From Lingula anatina (Eukaryota > Brachiopoda > Lingulata > Lingulida > Lingulidae), in NCBI RefSeq assembly GCF_001039355.2, contig NW_019775647.1:800286-864285 (forward strand): a stretch of 64,000 bases of DNA, given 5' to 3'. Both the position numbers and the translations under genes were made by a program. The notes under the pieces were generated by a model, which worked only from the letters and a program-made list of their open reading frames with translations, was not told where the DNA came from and did not search any database. Position 1 is the first letter of the stretch; each line of letters starts with the position of its first letter. Positions 1 to 12,414 of this stretch are shown piece by piece.

Positions 1-981
1 ATATATAAGGAGGCAGAGAAGTCCCGTACTGAATACTAACGTGAAGGCCACAAACGCAGAGAAGAGATCGTCGGAAATCTCCATCAGCCGGCAAATTTTC
101 TGATGCTTCCGGCGGTACGTTTCTAGGTCAATTAATCTCTCGGATTTTATGGAGTGTTTCACCGCCTCTTTGAATTCGGCGTTGAACTCTCGAAAAGAAC
201 AGTAGTGGACGTAGCAGACGCAGACAAAAAGAGCCACCGAGGCGTAAGCGGCCCCGGACATGATGAGTCCGACGAGACAGGTGAATCCCAGCACGAGGCC
301 GCTTTCCGTGGTCATGACCGTCATGTTCACAAAGCGGTCGAATGGAGTGAAAAAGAACGGGAATTGGGCGCCTATGACGGTCGTGGACAGCATGTACACG
401 AAGTTGAAGAGAACGAAGATGATGGCGAAAGCGGCGGATACGCTGATCACGCGACGCAGACCGTTTGCTTTTACGATCGTCGGGATTTCGTGTTCTAGCT
501 GGGCCACCTCTTGCCAGAAGGTTCCTAAGCCATCTTCCTGGTTGCACATGTGGAAGCAGAGCGTGGAAAGTAAGGCACAGTATATGTAGTACGCCACGTA
601 CAAAACTTTGAAGAATACAAACGGACTTGAAAGCGACTCACTGCCGTCAAATGCAGTGAATCCACGCACAGCATTCAGCCACAGAACCACAACTGCCACC
701 ACCCCGTACACTTTCCACCAGTTCAATTTTGCCGTGCTGTTCTTTTTATCAGACAAAAAAGCATCGTGAACTTTGGCACCACTTCGACGCTCGTGGTACA
801 GTCCCAAAACCGACATTAAGGCAAGGAATGGTTTGAAGAGTTGATAAATTTCCGACTGCGACTGGGTCACCTCCGTGGCATGTACCGCATTGCCGTTGCC
901 GTACCCAACCTCTGGTTTCCCGTGACTGAGAAATTCCTCGACTCTTATGGTCGTGATTGAGCCGCTTCGCTTTCGAGGCAT
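1..981 (-). CDS. Gustatory-receptor-like (GRL) seven-transmembrane protein, 3' end outside window
   Basis: A single open frame of 327 codons starts at the ATG at 981 and runs uninterrupted to base 1, so the C-terminus is outside the window. An in-frame TGA six codons upstream makes this ATG the first possible start. The product has several hydrophobic segments (about residues 45-62, 91-107, 120-147, 178-201, 229-258, 308-327). A basic and acidic stretch (ETYRRKHQKICRLMEISDDL) precedes the last visible membrane segment. That layout, loop then H-x3-C-x-L then membrane helix near the C-terminus, is typical of the insect Gr/Or superfamily and its invertebrate GRL relatives. Insect members are ligand-gated ion channels in the plasma membrane; the role of lophotrochozoan GRLs is largely unknown. 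No intron is seen. The last helix and tail are missing. The family call rests on motif layout, not an alignment. Confidence 0.7.
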   Translation of the reverse strand, partial: MPRKRSGSITTIRVEEFLSHGKPEVGYGNGNAVHATEVTQSQSEIYQLFKPFLALMSVLGLYHERRSGAKVHDAFLSDKKNSTAKLNWWKVYGVVAVVVLWLNAVRGFTAFDGSESLSSPFVFFKVLYVAYYIYCALLSTLCFHMCNQEDGLGTFWQEVAQLEHEIPTIVKANGLRRVISVSAAFAIIFVLFNFVYMLSTTVIGAQFPFFFTPFDRFVNMTVMTTESGLVLGFTCLVGLIMSGAAYASVALFVCVCYVHYCSFREFNAEFKEAVKHSIKSERLIDLETYRRKHQKICRLMEISDDLFSAFVAFTLVFSTGLLCLLIY

Positions 982-3900
982 TATTTTTCATGTGTTTTGA
1001 ACCCACAGGTGCTCGTATCGCTGACTGGTGCAGAACACCCAAAGTGGCCTACTTTATATCCTACTTATCGATCAATGCGCGACGGTCAATCGTGATACGC
1101 TTTAACGAATGGCAAGCATCATTTATGCTTTGGAGACGTTAAACAATTCCCGATTTAGTTAATTGGAAAATCGTTATCACTTAACTTTGTTAGAGGAGGA
1201 GCTCAGATTGTGTGTATAAAACACAGTATTTTACCTGATGACTTAATTGTATTAAAACGTGTATGACCCATGTAGCGGCATCATTTTTACCAGTCATCGA
1301 ACACTTCCAAATGACAAGGAACAACAATAATGTTCTTTGATTATTACTATAAGTTTAAAAAATTATTTGGATCCGGATCAGCATCACTGCAAAAAGAGCA
1401 TATATCTTACGTTAGAGTTTCTTTCAAAAACTTCATTTGCTATAATTTATATTGTTTGCTTCTGTATCATTTCTGCATCTATGTACGTACTTTAAAATGA
1501 AGTCGTATTTTAATGGTTAGACCCGGTTATTCTATGACAATTAATTAGCTTTAACATCCCAGTTCACACACGTTGAGTTTGTCTCATTCTGAACAAGTGT
1601 ACTGTATAATATTCACTGGTGGAGCCAGGATTTTGTTTTGAAAGGGGTTGGGGTGGTCAAGAAGTTTTAAAACTGCCGATTAAGTGATGAAAATATGAGA
1701 AGGTAGACCAATTTTTACCGTAATTAGGTGGGGATCGGAATGGCAGAAATGCTTGCTTTTGTCACTTTTCGATTATTATTAATCCGTTTTATTATGATTG
1801 TTTTATTTATATTATTTATTTATTCATTTCTGTTTTATTTGGGTTACTATGATTTATTCTATTTTATTTTATTGTGGGTGTGAATGGGGGAAGAGGTACC
1901 TCCGAAACCCGATATGCCCATTCCTGAATCCTCCACCGACACCAGATCTAGAGTATCGAGTCATTCAAACATTTCTTTCGGATGTATTTACTTAGGTGTT
2001 GACTTGTAATAATACTGGTGTAACTTTGTTGACTTTATTGAGTTACGTTTGAGTCGTAATCTATAAATATTTACCTTACATAACCTGGTTAACAAAGAAC
2101 CGGTTACAGACGAGGAAGTGTAAAGAATCATTTTGTTCGTTATTAAGGTATTTAATGCCATTTGCGAATGACGTCTGAAGTTGTGTTACAGTGTTATACA
2201 AGATATTATCCGATTCATTTCTTTCGTTGTAATTCTGAATGATTTTCGTGACAGGTTGAATCCGTGTGAGATATAATAAAATATTTATTAAGTAATTTAT
2301 CATTAACTTTCTACATCAATATCCCAGACGATTCTATGTCGTTATGAATCCTGGAAAAATATGTGACACCTGAACACAAATTGAGATATTGTTTTTGTTT
2401 TTGTTTTTGTTTTTCAGCTAGCTCTCCTAAGCTGAAGAGTATGGTCGTGTACATGGGCATTAAGAATATCACCAAGAAGTCAATGAAAATTCAGTAAAAA
2501 AACAAAGATTCCGATGTCCAATGATTAAGGTTGAAAGTTCATACACATAATATATTGTAGTAATCGAGCTTGAAAACCATATACATTCACATACATGGTA
2601 AATATTTACATATTTATGCGTTTTCTTCTCTTTCTTAATTGTCTTTTAACTTTACCTATTTTCTTTTCTTTTGTTCGTACATTTTATTTGAGGGGGGGGG
2701 GTCAAGATGTTCTCTTCCGTAATTACCATGCAGACTTGCCTGTTGACAATCATATGCTGCTAATTGGTGACGTACCAGAAATGATAATCATTACTTCTGT
2801 GCTCTTGCACTTGACTCGAGCCATTAGATATAAGTATATTCCCAAATACTTGCAACTTAACAAAAACTGTTGATAATCTGGACAAGATGACTTGCAGATT
2901 TCGACATTGTTTCAGTTTTAGAAAATTAGTCATAACGTCCATTTTGAGAAACAACACGTGCTGACGTAAGCGTGACTTGCAATTTTAGACTTTGACAAAA
3001 CATCTAACTGGATAATTATGGACGTTATTGCAACTTCCTGAAATCGATGTAATTTATCATTTTGTGAACTCGCTTGCTAAGTTAGAGTCAATACACAAAC
3101 CATTTTCCTTCACTTTGAAGCAAAAACTTGTTTTACACGACCTGAAAAACAGGCGGAACTAGATCTCTGAGAACTGCCGCTTTCATCTCAAGAGAAAATA
3201 ATAGGCCAGACGCAAGAACATCGTTGTTCCGGCACAGTGGAAGTTGACCTCGATGCATTAGCTATGCTAATATTGTTAGAACACGCTCGGATCATGCATG
3301 CTTTTTATGATATTAGCAAATGGCACTGCCTATATTTTTCAGATCAATAAATCCCCATTGTTTTACCGCGACGGCACTGTCCGAGCAAACACACTTGTAA
3401 GAAGAATATGACTTGTTTTTGAAAATATAGTGGGGCGAATTTACCAGTTTCCGTTAACCTGAACGTTGGCCTGAATTGCTTTAAAAGAGAGCACGTTTAA
3501 GTCGATAGACCTTTCAGGTCACTTAATAAAAGAAAAACAAAAAAGCTCATATGACAAGACATGTCCTTAAATTAGATTAAGTTTCAGATTTGAGACGCAT
3601 TTTCTTGACACGCTTAAAAATATACATTCTATTCGCCACAGAGAAATTGGTTTCCTCAATTTAGGTCAACGCTGTAACATTTTTATCTGTAATTAATAAG
3701 ATGTATTTTATCTGTTTGCTATACACTGTACTTCTTACCTTAAAGTCATTGTTTTATTAATTTTCAATTTCGTTCTGGAAAAACGTGTTTTTTACTTTCC
3801 TACGCATGTGGTCACATGTTCATAATGTAAGATAGACAGATATAATCAATATGCAAGCCTTGCAACCTGAGAGAGCGGTTCTGTGATACTCAGTTCTAAT

Positions 3901-4119
3901 AGGTCTGAGAAAAATACCAAAAAATAAAGAAATAAATTCTGACAACAATTAAAACTTTTGTCATACACTTTGCTCCTTCAGAAGAATTTGTTTTAAGATT
4001 TAATTCAATTCACTGTCTAAATGCAACGTTTTTCACAAATATTGAGAAAAAACATCGGAAAATAGTTAAAAGCCCAATGTTTTGATCATTCTATGTTTTT
4101 ATATGTTTTATAACTGCAT
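982..4119. other. Intergenic stretch between GRL and first microseminoprotein gene
   Basis: AT-rich DNA with no convincing coding exon on either strand. It holds one degenerate transposon-like element (1615-1940), a (GTTTTT)n stretch near 2390-2416 and a G run near 2691-2700. Open frames here are short and have no recognisable domain or splice context. Part of the low-coordinate end may be 3' untranslated sequence of the minus-strand microseminoprotein gene. Confidence 0.5.
1615..1940. mobile_element. Degenerate hAT-like non-autonomous element
   Basis: The left end reads CTGGTGGAGCCAGGAT followed by a G-rich stretch. The right end reads TTCCTGAATCCTCCACCGAC, whose reverse complement begins GTCGGTGGAGGATTCAGGAA. 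The ends are imperfect inverted repeats and resemble the (G)GCGGATCCAGGATTT ends common in invertebrate hAT-type non-autonomous elements. Decayed, with no coding capacity and no clear target-site duplication. Confidence 0.4.
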
Positions 4120-4262
4120 TTAGTTTCCAAATTCCACCGGTTTCTTGGTAAAACAATCCATCCTCTCGTTCTCTTTTAGAACTGCATAAGCCTTACAGTT
4201 GTCTTCTACCATCTTGCACTTCGGCGGCAGCCCAAAGGTCCCTGCCTTTAGTCCTTCGCTGC

Positions 4263-4306
<44 letters not shown>

Positions 4307-6209
4307 AATGATATCATAGAAATGATCAATATTTTATCATGTTTGTGTATACATGTTTTCATGCTTGTAAGGATAAATCTAACGCTTTTGTATGTCTAAC
4401 ATGTTACATGCACAGCATGTATCTGGATAGCATTTGGACCATACATACACAAACACACAACGTTATTATAACGTTACTATAACGTTAATTTTACCAATGA
4501 CCAGGTTATGGTAACGTTATAAAACGTCAGATGTATTTGCTGGGTAGGTACCCATGTGGGCCCTACTGCATGTATAATATGTTACAGGCCCGTAGCCAGG
4601 GGGGGGGTTCGGGGGGTTCGAAAGAACAGCCCCTTTTGCTGGGAAAAGGTCCTCTCTGGGTAAAATTTGATCTAGGTACTTGAAGTTTTTATGGGAAAAG
4701 GTCCACTTTTTCAGAAAAAGAACCCCCCTTTTGAAATTGCTGGCTACGGGCCTGTGTTATCACCAATTAAATTTCACTGTGTTAAACACTACGTACGAGC
4801 TATACGAGCTTCACTTAAGGGAGGGCGAGAGATGTAAATAAACAGAAAGGGGATCTCAAATATAAGCTCCGGAATGCTGTTTAATGTTATAACACTCTTG
4901 AAAATGGCTATCAGACCAGATAATAAAACCTGCTGTCAGTAATATTTAGTAAATAGATGCCTGCATTACTCACAAATTAACAAGTAATATACTGTTATGT
5001 GCTTGTAAATTAGACGCCTAACAACGTCGATTAGACCAAATTGGTTTAGTTAGATTCAGCTGTTTTTGCACATGCGCATCAAATCTCACTTACCCACAAC
5101 AACTCATTCCATTCTCTGTGCATGTACAGCGCATGCAGTCCGCTGTTTTAAGCACGCTGCCGGGACGCAGCAGCAGGTCTTTATGCTTGCAGTAAGTAAT
5201 GCCGGTCCCAAAGTCTGAAATTTAGAGACAAAAAAGCATGCAATGTGTGTCAGACTCGATGGAAGCAATGGATGGATTTTCCGGGAAATTTCAGTTGTCT
5301 TCCCTTCATAATCCTTTGTCCGAAACCGTTGAGAAAATTGCGATCTATACACCTTTTTTGTATTTGTGAATTCATAATATTTTAAGTCCAGCGTGATATT
5401 TGCCAATCTGTATCTCCATGGCAAGAGTGATGAAAGAAACTAGAACCTTAGAACATCAAACACAGATTCATGGATCTTACCACTGGTGCTGATATTCATT
5501 AATAGAGTACCTTCATGATAAAGGGTTGAAATGACCAGAAAATATTTTTTGTTATAAAAATGCACAATGCTCATTGTGTGCATGATAGTGACCTTTCGCT
5601 AAAGAAGAAAAAGATGACTGTACATGTATTCTTTAAAAGTACAGGTTCATTTTTTCTAACGTATTTTTTAGCGTTCCGTTTTTAGTGTCCATTGATATGA
5701 CGTCCTACTAGGGGACTTCACGAAATTCTGCTTAGATCATATTCTTTTTAAAACGAGTTTAGTTGAAATTCGACACACCGAGCAAAATTGGCAGTGTCTG
5801 GCGCGGAAGCTCCATTTTGGCGTTCCTTTTAGACGGCACTATAACTGGACTGATGAGCTGCCAGTCTCTCAAAGAAGAACGCTTAGATAGAACGCTCCAT
5901 TGGAAAAGAGCTACATTTAATACACTGAAATACCCCTGCAAGAAAATAACTTTAATATGTAGATGTACATACATGTAATTTTGTATAAAATTCGTCTTCC
6001 CCTCCCCCTCCCCTCACAAAAAAAAGATGATAATACTAAAAAATAAATAATTAAAATAGATATGCATGAAACAAAGTCTCTATTTAAATGGATATCGACT
6101 ACATAGACTTACCTGACATTTTCCAGACGGGCATACTGGTATAACAGAAACTCTCAAACCCTCTAATGTAGAAACAGGCAAACAGGAGCGAAAAAAGCCA
6201 CACATTCAT
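4120..6209 (-). CDS. MSMB: Beta-microseminoprotein (PSP94)-like secreted protein, copy 1
   Basis: Three exons: 6113-6209, 5094-5214 and 4120-4258, with GT..AG introns of phase 1 then phase 2, giving 118 residues. Residues 1-20 are a hydrophobic signal peptide. The mature part has ten cysteines (C22, C41, C59, C62, C64, C71, C72, C87, C94, C108). The core DC-x2-C-x-C-x6-CC (residues 58-72) and the order of all ten match the beta-microseminoprotein family, whose human member is about 94 mature residues with five disulfides. The exon layout (signal plus first Cys; CxxCxC..CC exon; C-terminal exon with three Cys) is shared with copy 2. Function in invertebrates is unknown; vertebrate members are secreted and bind CRISP-family proteins. 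The intron 2 acceptor is preceded by a TTA microsatellite. A TATA box lies at 6416-6423. Confidence 0.85.
4263..4304. repeat. (TAA)n microsatellite at a splice acceptor
   Basis: About 14 TAA units on the plus strand. Read on the minus strand this is (TTA)n directly followed by TTGCAG and exon 3 of the first microseminoprotein gene, so it occupies the position of the polypyrimidine tract. Confidence 0.95.
4585..4754. mobile_element. MITE with CAGGCCCGTAGCCAG terminal inverted repeats
   Basis: The left end CAGGCCCGTAGCCAG and right end CTGGCTACGGGCCTG are perfect 15-bp inverted repeats, 170 bp apart. Both ends are flanked by TGTTA (4580-4584 and 4755-4759), a 5-bp target-site duplication. There is no coding capacity. 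The 5-bp duplication and CAG..CTG ends fit a hAT5-type non-autonomous element. It lies in intron 2 of the first microseminoprotein gene. A second copy with only the right end is at about 19926-20027. Confidence 0.85.
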
Positions 6210-6415
6210 TTTTGACCGAAATCCGATTGCGCACAAAATAGATGAACAAATGTTGAAAATTATATTTTTGGAATTCGATTTGAAAACCTTGAAGACTCAC
6301 AAGTGCTTCCTAAAAAAACTTCAACACGTTCACTATGCGAATGAGAGCTGAAGACTCACTTGTTTGGAGACCAAGAACACGGACGCTCTGTGCAGATAAA
6401 ATTCTCGGGTCAGAG

Positions 6416-6423
6416 TTTTTATA
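6416..6423 (-). promoter_or_regulatory. TATA box of microseminoprotein copy 1
   Basis: The minus strand reads GACTATAAAAACTCTG, about 205 bp upstream of the start codon at 6209. Initiation about 30 bp downstream would give a leader of roughly 180 nt if unspliced. A good donor sequence (CAA|GTGAGT at 6360/6359) suggests the leader may be spliced. Inferred from sequence only. Confidence 0.55.
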
Positions 6424-9400
6424 GTCACGACTTTGGTAATTGGGAAGGTAAGCACCCTGTGGGTCAGCGTGTATAAATGCACAATTTTGACCTCTCCACT
6501 GTGGCGAACAAACAGAAGATAAAATATCTATTTGTGATTAGGTCTGGCAGAGGATTTGCGGTGGCGGCGATGGTGGTGGTAAGCTCTAATTCACCTCGTT
6601 ATCCATGGGAAAGGGCACAAATGTCGCTTACTGGCTTCCAATGAACAACATTTTGTCTACCATTTTTCATCCATAGAAGGGACGAGAGGGGTTGCGTAAA
6701 AAAGGTTCTGTTGTTGATGGTGGTGGTTATATTGTCTTTGCCAAATAAACCAAGGTACAGGACACATTATAGTCCTCCCGAAAATCAGAAACCCATTTTC
6801 CTCTGATCGAGAACAGTACCTGAGAAGAGGAGAATCAGAATTCATCCGATTAGCCCTATTTTGATATAAGGCCTTGACAGAAATGGTTTTTGTCATATTG
6901 AAACTAAGGGTGCAGTCAAGCGATATCAATTTGATGAGGAACTTGTACCTTTTAATATTTCTCATTTAAGGAGAAAGGAAATTAAAAGATAACGTTTGCA
7001 TCCAGGCAATTTGACTATAATTGAAAGTTTATTAAATGTTTACCAGGATCCATGCGTCAAACTGAATGAATGGCACTGTCCGAAATTGGCCAACAATTCC
7101 GTGGAGTAAGGCTGACACCCCCTCTCCCACATTAATCAATCGGTTTTATGCATTTTGTGGAATCAATACTGAAAAAGCACCTAGAAAGAACCCACGGAAA
7201 ATTTTCAATTGTTGATTTTATTTCTTTTTTAATTTATATATCATTTTATCTATCTATTTATCTACCTAAATATATCTATTTATTTATTTATTTTATTTTA
7301 TTTTATTTTATTTTATTTGTGTAGGGGAGATTGTTCTATAACTCGGCGCTTTTCCGGGAAAGCTACACTTTGAAAGAAAATTGTGTCGAGGCATCCTCCA
7401 CAAATGACGTCACGTCACGACTAGGAAAACCTTTGACCATCTTTTTTTTTATCTTTTGGAGACAGCTTAGATTAGGCACATGAACGGACCTCAAGCTTAA
7501 CTGGACAATTTCAACATGTGAAGACTCGTTCAAACCCGTACTAACAATTCGCATCCCTGGCAACTTCGGTTAAAGCCTTTTGCTTTAAGTTAGAACTGAT
7601 CTGATCACGCCTTAAAATCCAATAGGAGAAAAAAAGACCTGGCGAACGTAGATTTTCACATTGTTGAGCAATTTAGTTTGTTCGCTTTGATACCAGTTAT
7701 TGAAATAAGCGAAAATGATTATGGGTCCTAGGCTAAAATAATGAGGGATTTCGTGGGAATTGTTTTAGCTCGGATCGACAATTTGCTCGTTGTAAATAGT
7801 TGTTTCGATTTCATATGATAACGACTTGGCGGAAATGGGTACAAGAAGCGTTTTACTAATGACGCATTATATGTAAATGACTCCATTACTCCCATTTGAT
7901 CAGGGACTGGTTTTGTTATAAAAATTAAGCAGCAATATTGGTAAAAGAACCTGGTACACTATAAAAGCGTAGTCTGTAGTTCAAGATAAAACCAAGGTAG
8001 TGTAGTTAAATAAAGTACGTATTTGTCTTTTCGTATTAAAACAGGCGCAATATTTCACTAGATTGTATTACCACTGACTTTTCACTAACACTGTAGGCTA
8101 AAATGTCGGTCTAGATATTTAGACCAATTTTGGTAACTAAGTTCTTTCGTGAAAGAGGTCCCTGGGTTTGTGTATTTCACATATCGTTAAAAACTTCACC
8201 ATAGTCAAGCCTCATTTACAAGCCTCGTTTACTGCTGCACTCATTATTTCTTAGTTAATGTGGTCAATTACGCTTATTTTCATCTTAATCACCTTAGATC
8301 AAATAGCTCAAAATGCGTTCAAAGTGTAATTTCCGCCAACCAACGTGGCGGCAGTAATCTAGCCACTTTTAGTGCATAGGCCAATTTTGTCCATCTGGTT
8401 TAATTCATCTTTTTGGTATATCAAAGAATTGTTATTGTTTATCGCGATTTTTGCATTGAAAGATGGCAACATAAGAAAATATATGACACAAAATTCTTTT
8501 TGGGGTATTTGTGTGCATTTAATGAACTTTGACCAGTTTTTGGGCCAACTAATTTGAGATTTAAAAAAAGAACACATCACGTGGTGCAATGGCGTCTCCA
8601 CGTCGTTATAACAATGTTACAGCATCCGAGTAACGTTATTGCAGTGTGGCATTGTTCACGTGGGGGGGGGGGGTGGGGGGGGGGGCACATGGCACGTTGC
8701 ATAGGGCTTGTTGGTTACTCTCCATTTAATTTTCCATAGAAATACATATGCCCCGTTATCCTTATTCAAAACGGGCAGGGTTGCCGTCAAGTGTATCAAA
8801 AACAGACCACATCATAATACGAAAGCCTTTATTACAAATGATATGTTTATCATTCTATAACGCACTTCCCTCTTCCACTCATATTTACAACACAAAAAAA
8901 AACAAGATTCATCACCACCCCTTTCAAAAATCATGACAGGGGCAACAAAAGAATTTTTGCGTGACGCAATTGCAAACCTAGATTGAAATACATGATGCAC
9001 GTACATCAAGAACTGTATTTAATACCATTTTGAAATATTGTCATATAATTAGTAAAGGTGGATACCATCTAGAATGCTATAGGCACACATATCACCATAA
9101 TGATTGTTGACCAAAGCCTACCCAGGTATCCGTTTTAAGTATATGAAAATATGAATGCACTCGTGAATGAGACGGACAGTGGAACACTAAGTGCTTCGAT
9201 CTCCTCTGTCTTTAACAATATGGATCCTGCGGATGCTAAACATCATAATATTAAATGTACAGTTTTTTATCAAGTCATCATCTTGTCACACATTATAACA
9301 CCGATTTTAACGTCGGTTTTCTGTGGGAACTTAAAGGCCACCAACACTAAATATGTCCCCACATTATATGCTTGCTAGACTTTTTTCGAAATAAATAAAT

Positions 9401-10035
9401 TAATTAATTAATAATAGTACCGGTAGATAATAGCAATTCAGCAGTTATTTTAAATAACTATGAAAGTCAATATACACTGTGCACTAAATCTAGGCACGTA
9501 GAGAAATGCAGAGTTTGTAACCCCTGGAACGAGTATTTTTCACTTAATGCCAGGAAAAAACATGTTTGATAACTCCATCTGTCGCTATAATTAGTTGAAG
9601 ACCTTCAAACACGTGTTGAAAGAGGCCACGAATTAACGTCCGGCGCACACTACGAGATCCAAGCTCAGCCATCTACCTAAAATCAAATTTGATACAGCAT
9701 TGAAAGTGTGCGCTGACTTGAGATACAAAACACGCTCGATATTCCCTGAGGAAAAAATGATAACAACCAGTCAAATTGCTAAGCTCACGAGAACATTCGC
9801 TCAGCTCGTAACTCATAGCGTGCGCCGGCCGTAATAACACCGGTATTTTATTCATTTGTGGAAATACAGACCAAGAATCCCCATTTTCGAACAAAAATGT
9901 TCACTAGTTTATAACTGTGACATTGGACCTGGACGACGTCATAGTGCTATATAATAGATTCATTCACAGAATAAAAGTGGAAATCAAGTCAAGAGCTGCT
10001 GCCGCCGCTGTTGCTGCCGCCGCTGCTGTTGCTGA
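6424..10035. other. Intergenic stretch between the two microseminoprotein genes
   Basis: No gene recognised on either strand. It holds (TATTT)n/(ATTTT)n near 7272-7316, a G-rich low-complexity tract at 8661-8686, a short A run near 8893, and a GCT/GCC-rich tract at 9999-10034 that is 3' untranslated sequence of microseminoprotein copy 2. A 75-codon frame at 9151-9378 has a hydrophobic stretch but no family signature. Confidence 0.5.
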
Positions 10036-10318
10036 TTACCCCACCAACACGGAGGGGATTTCACTGCTTGGTTCTTTCTCCGACAGACCCGCAGTGCCGA
10101 CCTCATCAGGTACCCACTGGATCTTGCAGTTTACGCTGACTGCTTTGAGCCCTGGCGGCCCCGCTATCACCCCGGCCTTCAGACCCTGCCTGCAAAGATA
10201 CAAAGGCGTTTTGATAAAGAAAATCGACCACAAATGAAGGTTGTTTATATTTAAGGCAAACCACACATGATTTCAGCAGAAGTGACACTGCAGACAGGGT
10301 TAGATCCATTCATGTGAC

Positions 10319-10366
<48 letters not shown>

Positions 10367-10788
10367 TGAGGAGGAAAAGAAACCCAAGGATGAAATGAAA
10401 AGGAAATGTGTGTCAGTGAAATAAAAATGCGAAGCATATCTTTCTATTTTTCACAACCAATAAACAAAATGATAATTAGAATAATAAAGATACGACAGCC
10501 CATCTTAATACGGCGATTAGCCAGGGTCATTCATCATTCGAATGAAAATTAAATTGTCGTTTGGTTACTTAGGTTCATCTCATGATGAATTTATTACTCG
10601 AAATAACCGCAAAACACTCTAAGTATACAAAACAACATTTTTATGCATTATTTCCGCATTCACCACAGCGGGAGCTATGAGCACAGCACCACCGACATAT
10701 GATGATTTATGGGTCCGATAGAGGGCGGCACTTTACCATAACCCATTTTCATTTCATTTTGAACCATCTTTTTCTAAGTTCTCTAATC

Positions 10789-10819
<31 letters not shown>

Positions 10820-12378
10820 TTTGACTGCAATTTAAGTGAATGATTGCGTCATAACCCTACCCCGTCAAAATGTGTATAACAAAGATGAACAGAATAACAT
10901 AAATAACCATTCACGTTTAATTTTTCTGTTTAAAATTTAGAATGTAAATCATTTTGTGTATAGTGTATAATGTGTATAGTCAACCTACCCGCAACAGGAT
11001 AGCCCGGTCCTGAAGCACTCGCAGCGCATGCAGTCTTTGGTATATATCACTGACCCAGGACGGAGCCCTATCCCTTTGTACTCGCAGTAGGGAAATGCAC
11101 CATAAGCTGTAAGAAAACAGAACTTTGTAAATCTGTAGGTCTACTTTTCGCTGACATGATTGTAAACTTGTACATAACAATGAGGATCATCTTAAGCTTA
11201 GAACGAGGTGTTCGGTATTTGTGACGTCATATGAAATTATAAAACATGCGGAAATCAGTGTAAAGTGGGGTTATACTTTTAGCGATAAAGGTAAACTTTG
11301 TGAAAGCTCCGGGAAAGTCTTCTTAGAAACCAATACAAAAAAGACACCCAAAGCATGGCGAATTCGCACTGTTATGCAAAGAGGTAGACATTAATGCTAC
11401 ATAATTTAAGCAAAACAACCAGAAAACACTAGCGAATAAATTCTGTCAGATTTTACTTGTGGCCATAACGAACTCGATAGTCTGCCATTACTTCGAACCC
11501 CACTGTCCTTCAAATCCCACGAAATCTCACTAAGTCTCGAGGTTAGATATTTCTATCCCTACAGTAAAGTGATACTTTCCGGTTCTTATTAAGACAATGT
11601 GGAATGGTCTGTTAGTTTTAAATATATAAAAGGAAATCCTTAATCAGTGAGTCAACGCACCGAAATCCAAATATCGGATTAATGCAATCTTGCATTCGAA
11701 ATGCCGTGCTTAAGTAACGTTAGAAGGGTTATAAAAAGCCATATACACTTTTAAGATTACGGCATGGAAACGTTTCCTAAATTGAAACAAGAACTGCACC
11801 CATTAACTGGTGGAGATCTATCGGTAAAACTGTCAGTTTAATGCATTCCACAAAGTAACATGTTGTGTTGAAAGGAAGTATTGGTAAGGATTTTATGTCG
11901 ATCTTTAAATATTTATGTTTCCCATATGGAATACTGAAAATCTGCGGTAGGGTTAAAATACAACCATTACAGTTTTCTGTGGTAAACGATGTAATTTCAG
12001 ATCCAATGTGGCCAATAAAAAGTGCCCTTGTGTGCTTCTGTGCTCCTAAATCTATTTTTATATTTCATTATCTTCAGTGAAACGCTTTACAGTCTTAAAA
12101 AAAGTATCAGTAAACAGATGGTTTTTTAGAGTAAGCTGAGATGACGCCTCACAGAGTGATTTTTGCCCTCTTATTTCTCTATATAGACGACGAACACTAT
12201 CTTAGCCATATTAACTTCGCAGTTTCAGATGCATTATGACAACCTTGATTTTGCGTGCAGGCATTCAAATATTATATCTTTTTTTTTCACATTTTAACAT
12301 ACAATCGGAGATCTAGACAATAGACGATGCATACCGTTAAACAATATATTCACGAAAAGATGTTGGCGTTTTTTTTTC

Positions 12379-12414
<36 letters not shown>

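Noticed and set aside
128-1042. Overlapping frames (both strands) at the left end, including a minus-strand frame opening with MGVLHQS
   Set aside because: They are other-frame readings of the GRL gene, whose 327-codon uninterrupted frame with membrane helices explains the region.
5763-5978. Overlapping 71-codon frames on both strands in microseminoprotein intron 1
   Set aside because: They share the same bases, lack splice sites or a recognised domain, and neither shows a signal peptide or coding pattern; possibly a repeat fragment.
9151-9378. 75-codon frame with a hydrophobic stretch
   Set aside because: Starts with an ATG but shows no signal peptide, domain, splice partner or promoter; kept only as a note in the intergenic entry.
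9917-10309. Alanine-rich plus-strand frame and a second minus-strand frame over microseminoprotein exon 3
   Set aside because: The alanine run is the GCT/GCC tract after the stop codon; the rest is antisense or out-of-frame to a well-supported exon.
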